From contig WMCF01000031.1 in the NCBI GenBank assembly GCA_009792885.1, forward strand, positions 174,972-238,971: a stretch of DNA of 64,000 bases, read 5' to 3'. Each line of letters begins with the position of its first letter. Position 1 is the first letter of the stretch. Source of the stretch: Eremophila alpestris peregrina (taxonomy: Eukaryota; Chordata; Aves; Passeriformes; Alaudidae). The notes under the pieces are model-generated. The model worked only from the letters and a program-made list of their open reading frames with translations, made no database searches and had not been told where the DNA came from. The translations under genes were made by a program, and so were the position numbers. Below are positions 61,501 through 64,000 of the stretch, one piece after another.

Positions 61501-63970
61501 GAAAGAAAGAGGAGAAGGAAGGAAAGAAAGAGGAGAAGGAAGGAAAGAAAGAGGAGAAGGAAGGAAAGAAAGAGGGGAAAAGAAAAGAAGGGCTGAAGGA
61601 AAAAGAAGGGAGGGAAGAGGGGCCGAGTCCCTCAAGAAGAGCAGAGGGAAGGAGCGGGATGCGCTTTGCCGGGCGGGGGCCGGCCCAGCCCCTCACCTTG
61701 TGGTTTTGGTAGGAGGTGACGGCGATGAAGGCGGTCTCCGGGAAGACGTGGGTGCAGAAGGCGGTGTTCTTGGAGCCGAAGCCGTTGTTCTCGTCCGCTT
61801 TGACGATGTGAAGCCGGGGCTGGTATTTGTGCATGGAGTTCAGGATGATCTGGGCAAGGGGAGAAGGAGAGGACATCCCGTGGGAATGGAGGAGGCACAG
61901 CACGGCGCATCCCCCCCTTCCCAGGGGAGGAGAAGGACAGAGACCAGCAAGAACCCGCAGCCCCTTCCCCAAAATCTTTGCCCTTTTCAGGACTCCCGTG
62001 GAAGGGCAGGTTGAGGTGCTGGGGTAGGGGGAACGATCTCTCCAGAAGCGCCCAGCAGGAGCCCAGCGGGGCCCGGAGGTGCTGTGGAAGGTGCTTCCTC
62101 ACCTGCTGCCCCTCCCCAGCCCACACAAACCCCTGAGGGGCCAGAGCTGCTCCCCCAATACGTGTTAGGGGAAAATGGGGGGCCCGGGCATCTCAACACC
62201 CCCAATCCCATTCCATCCCAGGGGGGTGAAGAGTGAAGAAAGGGCGAAGGAAGAGAGCTGCAGGGATTTGGGGCTTTAGGGACCTCCCGGCCGCCAGCCA
62301 CCCGCAGCGGAGGGGAAGGAGAGGGCGGTGGCGGAGCCGGGAGGGGCTGAGGCGCTGTGCTCCAGATAAAAAGCGGGCCCTGCTCGGTACCGGGTTAATC
62401 TCGGGGGAAGATGGGGGGCGGCGGCGGCGGCGGGGGGCCGCTCGGGCCCGATAATGACTGCCGGACCCTGGCGACAGCGAGACGCAGCGCGTCCCGCCGC
62501 CGCCTCCCCCGTCCCGGGGGTTTAAGCAAATTGCTTTGACATCCAGGAAAGTCGTAGACATCAACGGTGAACGATCTAATGGTTTTTAATTTCATTACAG
62601 CGACTCTAATTGAGAGGCTCCTGGCGCAGCTCCTCCTCTGAAGTCCCTTATTGTCCCCTCAGCGTCTTCGGTTTGTTTAGAGGGACTTTTTCCCCAGAGC
62701 CGCCTGTTCCCAGCGGGGATGCCCGGCCCCTTCCCCCCGCGCCGGATCCCCCCCTTCTCCCCAAAAGCACCCCGGGGCTGGGATGGGTTCCCCAGGGCTG
62801 CGCTGCTCCCCTCCCTCTTCCTTTCAGGAAAGGTTCTCATCCCTGGGAAGCAGCCCTTGCAAAGCCCTTCGCCTCCAGCTCAAGGTAGAATTAAAATAAA
62901 ATTCGAAATATAAAAATAAAAAGGGAAATCAATCCTCGCAAATGGAGGTGCAAAGGAGAGCTTGTACAAGGATGTTCGTTGGGGTGGGCTGGGGACTCTG
63001 CTGGCTCCTCTCCCCTAAACTCCTCTCACTTCTTGGCTACCACGTGGGCGAGGATTTAATGGCACAAAATTTATCATTAAAAAGCGAAGAAAAAAAAATA
63101 AAACAGCTTGGAAAAAATGAAACTGAAGTGTTGAAACGAGACTGGAGGAAAATCCACTCTTGGAAAGGGCTGGCAGGATCTGGATTCACATATTCGTTCA
63201 ATTATATATATATAATATATATTATTCATACGTGCACATATATATTTGCTCAGAGGAACTCGCATCTTTGGAGACCTTCGAAGGAGGGCTGTTCCTGGCT
63301 GCAGAATTCACACAAATTTTCACGGCCCCACGAGTCTCACAAAGACCTTTTTAATGCCCAAGAAGTTCTAGCGGGACTTCCATTTTTCTATTTGTCTTTA
63401 ATTATTGTTACTTTTTTTTTTTTTTTAATCTCCTGATCGAGGACTCCACATCGTTTTAGATCCTGTTTCCTCCGCTAATTATGCCTGATTGATTTTACCT
63501 GTTAGGCAAATTCCCGGAGGCAGCGGGCGGATTTTAACGATGCGGGATTAAAATCAGGTCCCAAATACTCATCCAAGCCAGGAGAGTTTCACCCACTCGT
63601 GAACTCCAGGCCTGGGGGTCTGTAACCAATTCCCACTAAACAACCCGGGTTTAAGGTTTATGCTTCTATTTTTGGGGGTCCTCAGTGGGGTTCACCCCGC
63701 TCTCCCAGGTGTGAAAATAGCACCAAACACCGCTGGATTTGAGGGTGGGTGACACTGGCACCACCTTGGAGGCGGGGGACGCCCCAGGCGGGTGATGCCC
63801 TGGTCCCAGCCCTGGTACTTACGTGTCCGAAGGGATCGAGGTGGTTGTTGGTGAGTTTGAGCTTCTGGAAGGAAACCAGCTGCCTCATCCAGTGTGCGCC
63901 GGTGGCCGGGGAGTCGGGGTGCACGTACAGCCTGCCGGGCATGGCCGGCTCTGCCTTGCCGGTCACCGAC
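34021..63970 (-). CDS. TBX5: TBX5 T-box transcription factor, partial gene (exons 5-9)
   Basis: Sequence-specific nuclear transcription factor of the T-box family. In vertebrates it drives forelimb initiation and heart chamber, septum and conduction-system development, working with NKX2-5 and GATA4; human loss causes Holt-Oram syndrome (established knowledge). Seen here: five minus-strand exons joined as 63970-63823, 61849-61697, 53386-53295, 43426-43200 and 34598-34021, giving 1,198 coding nt including the stop. They encode the second half of the T-box and the complete C-terminal region, ending PEWSENS (human PEWSDNS). All borders are GT/AG and phases are consistent (0, 0, 2, 1). The sibling genes TBX4, TBX2 and TBX3 are ruled out by the C-terminal words RTLSPHQYHSVHG and YKKPYMETSP. 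The start codon and exons 1-4 lie past 64000. If those match human length (362 coding nt), the protein would be 519 aa. The reading frame has no break. Confidence 0.97.
34612..34647 (-). repeat. 18-bp tandem duplication before exon 9
   Basis: Two perfect copies of GAAGTGGCCAGCAATGAT (plus strand) at 34612-34629 and 34630-34647. On the transcript strand they lie 14 to 49 nt upstream of exon 9, just above the pyrimidine tract. Confidence 0.95.
35167..35218. repeat. 26-bp tandem repeat, two units
   Basis: Two units starting CATAAATCCACACAGGGC at 35167 and 35193, with a few differences at their right ends. Located in intron 8. Confidence 0.9.
38530..38890 (-). mobile_element. TBX5: CR1 LINE fragment (intron 8)
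   Basis: Antisense CR1 of a different, older subfamily. Words include ACAGGATTGTGTCCAGA, GGAGACTCCACACCCTCCTG, GGGCAGCCTGG and the block ending CAGCTCCCTCAGCCTTTCCT. It covers part of the 3' UTR and the end of the reverse-transcriptase frame and carries no intact ORF. It lies inside TBX5 intron 8, in the same orientation as the gene. Confidence 0.85.
41060..41380. promoter_or_regulatory. TBX5: Candidate intron 8 enhancer (GATA and TCF/LEF cluster)
   Basis: CpG-rich repeat-free block. TCF/LEF-type CTTTGAT occurs twice (41066, 41088). GATA words lie at 41136 (AGATAAGG), 41238 (AGATAG), 41273 (AGATAATT) and 41359 (CCTTATCACG), and a fifth overlaps the second TCF word (TTTGATAAAAGG). ACAATAAG at 41256 is SOX-like, and GGAAGTGAG is ETS-like with a partial NKX2 core. 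It lies about 1.8 kb downstream of exon 8 in gene orientation. Confidence 0.4.
41576..41773. repeat. 19-bp minisatellite, ten units, with T-box-like sites
   Basis: Ten units of 19 bp (consensus AGCAGCCCCTCACACCCAC) start at 41576 and repeat without indels to 41765, followed by a partial unit. Two units have CACCTC in place of CCCCTC, and several end CCTC rather than CCAC. Each unit contains TCACACCC, first at 41585 and last at 41756. This is the reverse complement of GGGTGTGA and fits the published TBX5 site-selection consensus (A/G)GGTGT(C/T/G)(A/G). It lies in TBX5 intron 8. Confidence 0.95.
42982..43106 (+). repeat. 125-bp direct repeat, copy A (intron 8)
   Basis: Ungapped partner of 46193-46317. 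It starts GTGCTATTTTTGCCAAAAAA and contains GGAGGAGGGAGAC and AAGTATTTTCTCACT. It ends 93 bp from the exon 8 donor. By eye about 15 of 125 positions differ between copies. Confidence 0.9.
43200..43426 (-). CDS. TBX5: TBX5 exon 8 (post-T-box linker)
   Basis: 227-nt exon. It starts with the last base of Ser252 after an acceptor ending gcttgtag and ends with the first base of codon 328 (phase 1). It encodes residues 253-327, beginning KEYPVVPRSTVRQKV and ending QIYHCTKRK. This region is rich in Ser, Pro, Asn and Gln and links the T-box to the activation region. The final KRK is the first half of a bipartite nuclear localisation signal completed in exon 9 (KKP). It is less conserved than the T-box: I see several Ala/Ser/Pro-type changes from the human sequence as remembered. 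The donor AAG|gtcaga has C at +3, so it is weaker than the other TBX5 donors here. Confidence 0.95.
45683..45900 (-). mobile_element. TBX5: CR1 LINE fragment (intron 7)
   Basis: Antisense CR1 beginning AGAACCATGAAGGTCAGAAG and followed by AGACCTCCAAGGTCGAGCCC, GGACACCTCCAGGGATGGAG and CCATTCCAGTGCCTGACC. It belongs to a different subfamily from the 1.4, 18.0 and 30.6 kb copies. Confidence 0.8.
46193..46317 (+). repeat. 125-bp direct repeat, copy B (intron 7)
   Basis: Second copy, same orientation and length as copy A, about 88% identical and without indels. It lies 2.8 kb upstream of exon 8 in gene orientation. Similarity stops sharply at both ends and no known transposon terminus is seen. 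Confidence 0.9.
46320..46910. promoter_or_regulatory. Candidate AT-rich element in intron 7
   Basis: Repeat-free AT-rich stretch adjoining repeat copy B, with TTAATAGGCTATTTTCATTTT, CTAATAATGAG and TTACTATATTAAAATAGC words resembling homeodomain and MEF2 sites. Weak call based on texture. Confidence 0.22.
48800..49340 (+). mobile_element. TBX5: CR1 LINE 3' end (intron 7, opposite to TBX5)
   Basis: The longest CR1 piece here, about 540 bp in sense orientation. It runs from the end of the reverse-transcriptase ORF (GTGAGACCCCACCTGCAGAG, CAGAGGAGGCACCAGGATGA) through the 3' UTR (GTGAGGGTGGGGAGGCCCTG, CAAGGCCAGGCTGGACAGGG) to an end near CCATTCCATGATGATCC. It has internal deletions and no intact frame. 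It is the only CR1 here transcribed opposite to TBX5. Confidence 0.9.
51180..51430. repeat. AT-rich low-complexity block
   Basis: Long stretches of TATA and TTTA words in intron 7. The words ACCCACAAA and TGAATGG occur twice about 170 bp apart, suggesting a decayed tandem duplication. Confidence 0.7.
53295..53386 (-). CDS. TBX5: TBX5 exon 7 (end of T-box, DNA-contact helix)
   Basis: 92-nt exon, equal to human exon 7. The acceptor ends ccctttcag and the donor is CAGAG|gtaact, leaving a phase 2 split of the Ser252 codon. It encodes residues 222-251, starting ITQLKIENNPFAKGFRG and ending MELHRMSRMQ. This is the C-terminal end of the T-box. The FAKGFR helix (Phe232, Phe236, Arg237) is the part known from structures to enter the DNA minor groove, and Arg237 is a classic Holt-Oram mutation site; all three residues are intact here. 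The exon is too short to stand out as an open frame and was found by translating the reverse strand. Reading into the intron gives Arg and then TAA at once. Confidence 0.96.
54840..55210. promoter_or_regulatory. Candidate conserved element in intron 6
   Basis: Repeat-free, AT-rich, with ATTA and SOX-like words (AAACAAACAATC, TGTAATTAAAAGCC) and an inverted repeat TGAATAAT-AGGC-ATTATTCA at 55085-55104. Its texture resembles ancient vertebrate conserved elements. Confidence 0.3.
58600..58890. promoter_or_regulatory. Candidate conserved element in intron 6
   Basis: Dense developmental-type motifs without repeats: AATTAATGAGAATAATTGTTG, CTTAATTATTTCTG, CATTGTGTAAACGG (SOX/FOX-like) and GTTAATATCTGG. 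Flanked by ordinary GC-rich intron. Confidence 0.33.
60880..61160. promoter_or_regulatory. CpG-rich block 3' of exon 6
   Basis: High C+G with many CpGs, plus GGTTATCAGCG and GAAGATAACGCC (GATA words) and CTTTGACCCG. It lies inside the gene and away from the promoter, so it may be an intragenic CpG island or enhancer. Confidence 0.35.
61220..61620. repeat. Polypurine tract with 21-bp repeats
   Basis: About 400 bp of G/A on the plus strand, with a pure purine run of 146 bp at 61447-61592. Inside it, units starting GAAAGAAAGAGG recur exactly every 21 bp at 61501, 61522, 61543 and 61564. The TBX5 transcript strand is polypyrimidine. It begins about 75 bp after the exon 6 donor. Confidence 0.95.
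61697..61849 (-). CDS. TBX5: TBX5 exon 6 (T-box)
   Basis: 153-nt exon with phase 0 on both sides, equal to human exon 6. The acceptor ends ttgcccag and the donor is AAG|gtgagg. It encodes residues 171-221, from IILNSMHKYQPRLHIV through GSKNTAFCTHVFPETAF to VTSYQNHK. The motifs LNSMHKYQPR and FPET.FIAVTSYQN are hallmark T-box segments of the beta-barrel and dimer-interface part of the domain. The exon is GC-rich. A CpG-rich stretch and a long polypurine block lie directly 3' of it in intron 6. The frame runs open past the donor for about 178 codons because the adjoining pyrimidine-rich intron has no stop, so the splice site rather than a stop codon defines the exon end. Confidence 0.97.
62261..62520. 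promoter_or_regulatory. Intragenic CpG island in intron 5
   Basis: Very high CpG density with a short (CGG)n run near 62418-62432 and GCCCGATAATGACTGCCGG just after it. It is unmethylated-island-like in texture; a promoter role is possible but unproven. Confidence 0.5.
62521..62640. promoter_or_regulatory. Candidate conserved element abutting the CpG island
   Basis: Contains the palindrome AAGCAA-A-TTGCTT at 62524-62536, GACATCCAGGAAAGTCGTAG, TCTAATGG, TTTAATTTCATTA and CTCTAATTGAG. CpGs persist in AT-rich sequence, which is a sign of constraint. Confidence 0.38.
63823..63970 (-). CDS. TBX5: TBX5 exon 5 (middle of T-box)
   Basis: 148-nt exon, the same length as human exon 5. It begins with the third base of the Trp121 codon after an acceptor ending cacgcag and ends at His170 before a strong gtaagt donor. 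It encodes residues 122-170 (human numbering), from SVTGKAEPAMPGRLYVHPDS to LTNNHLDPFGH. This is the central part of the T-box DNA-binding domain, including the PGRLYVHPDSP segment typical of the family. LVSFQKLKL at residues 152-160 is the segment reported as a nuclear export signal in TBX5. I see no change from the human residues as I remember them. About 30 bases of intron 4 remain between this exon and the window edge. Confidence 0.97.
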
Positions 63971-64000
63971 CTGCGTGGGGACACGGGGCTGAGCTCCTGG

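Larger units (their letters stand above)
53387..61696 (-). other. TBX5: TBX5 intron 6 (8.3 kb)
   Basis: Phase 0 intron. Conserved-looking stretches lie at 54840-55210 and 58600-58880; a CpG-rich block with two GATA words lies at 60880-61160; and a polypurine tract lies at 61220-61620, next to the exon 6 donor. 57.0-58.5 kb is G-rich and may be an unclassified repeat. 59.8-59.95 kb is GT-rich low-complexity sequence. I see no feature in 53.4-54.8 or 55.3-57.0 kb. Confidence 0.9.
61850..63822 (-). other. TBX5: TBX5 intron 5 (2.0 kb)
   Basis: Short phase 0 intron. It holds a CpG-rich block (62261-62520) followed by a conserved-looking AT-rich element (62521-62640), then a TA-rich microsatellite near 63202-63245 and a T-run near 63412-63426. 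No CR1 is seen. Confidence 0.9.

Noticed and set aside
60659..62014. 451-codon plus-strand open frame
   Set aside because: It crosses the polypurine tract, where stops cannot occur on this frame, and runs antisense through TBX5 exon 6. The Arg/Lys/Gly/Glu-rich text is low complexity and matches no family.

Overview
The window is vertebrate nuclear DNA, almost certainly from a bird. It carries single-copy vertebrate exons split by introns of 2 to 10 kb, six fragments of CR1 LINEs of the kind that dominates bird genomes, and many small GC-rich minisatellites. I cannot fix the species from sequence alone; the CR1 types and repeat style would suit a songbird or a related lineage.

The only protein-coding gene I can support is TBX5, the T-box transcription factor of heart and forelimb, on the minus strand. 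Exons 5 to 9 (human numbering) lie at 63970-63823, 61849-61697, 53386-53295, 43426-43200 and 34598-34021. All have GT/AG borders and intron phases 0, 0, 2 and 1. Exons 5 to 8 are 148, 153, 92 and 227 nt; 148, 153 and 92 match the human lengths I remember, and 227 fits them. The 5' exons (start codon, N-terminal region and first half of the T-box) lie beyond the right edge. With human-length missing exons the protein would be about 519 aa.

Layout: 1 to about 33.4 kb is the 3' flank of TBX5; in other amniotes the next gene on that side is RBM19, but no RBM19 exon is seen. It holds CR1 fragments, microsatellites, an assembly gap inside a 21-bp minisatellite, and several AT-rich stretches with clustered GATA, FOX, SOX and homeodomain words that look like conserved non-coding elements. 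About 33.4 to 34.0 kb is probable 3' UTR, broken by a 140-bp gap in poly(A). From 34.0 to 64.0 kb lie the exons and introns.

No new multi-gene system is present. The most interesting signals are non-coding: (1) a 19-bp minisatellite in the last intron with ten evenly spaced matches to the TBX5 binding consensus, about 200 bp from a GATA plus TCF/LEF motif cluster; (2) an ungapped 125-bp direct repeat on both sides of exon 8; (3) an 18-bp tandem duplication in the branch-point region before exon 9; (4) a 146-bp pure polypurine block just downstream of exon 6 that stays open in the exon 6 frame; and (5) a CpG-rich block followed by a conserved-looking element in intron 5. Function for any of these is inference.
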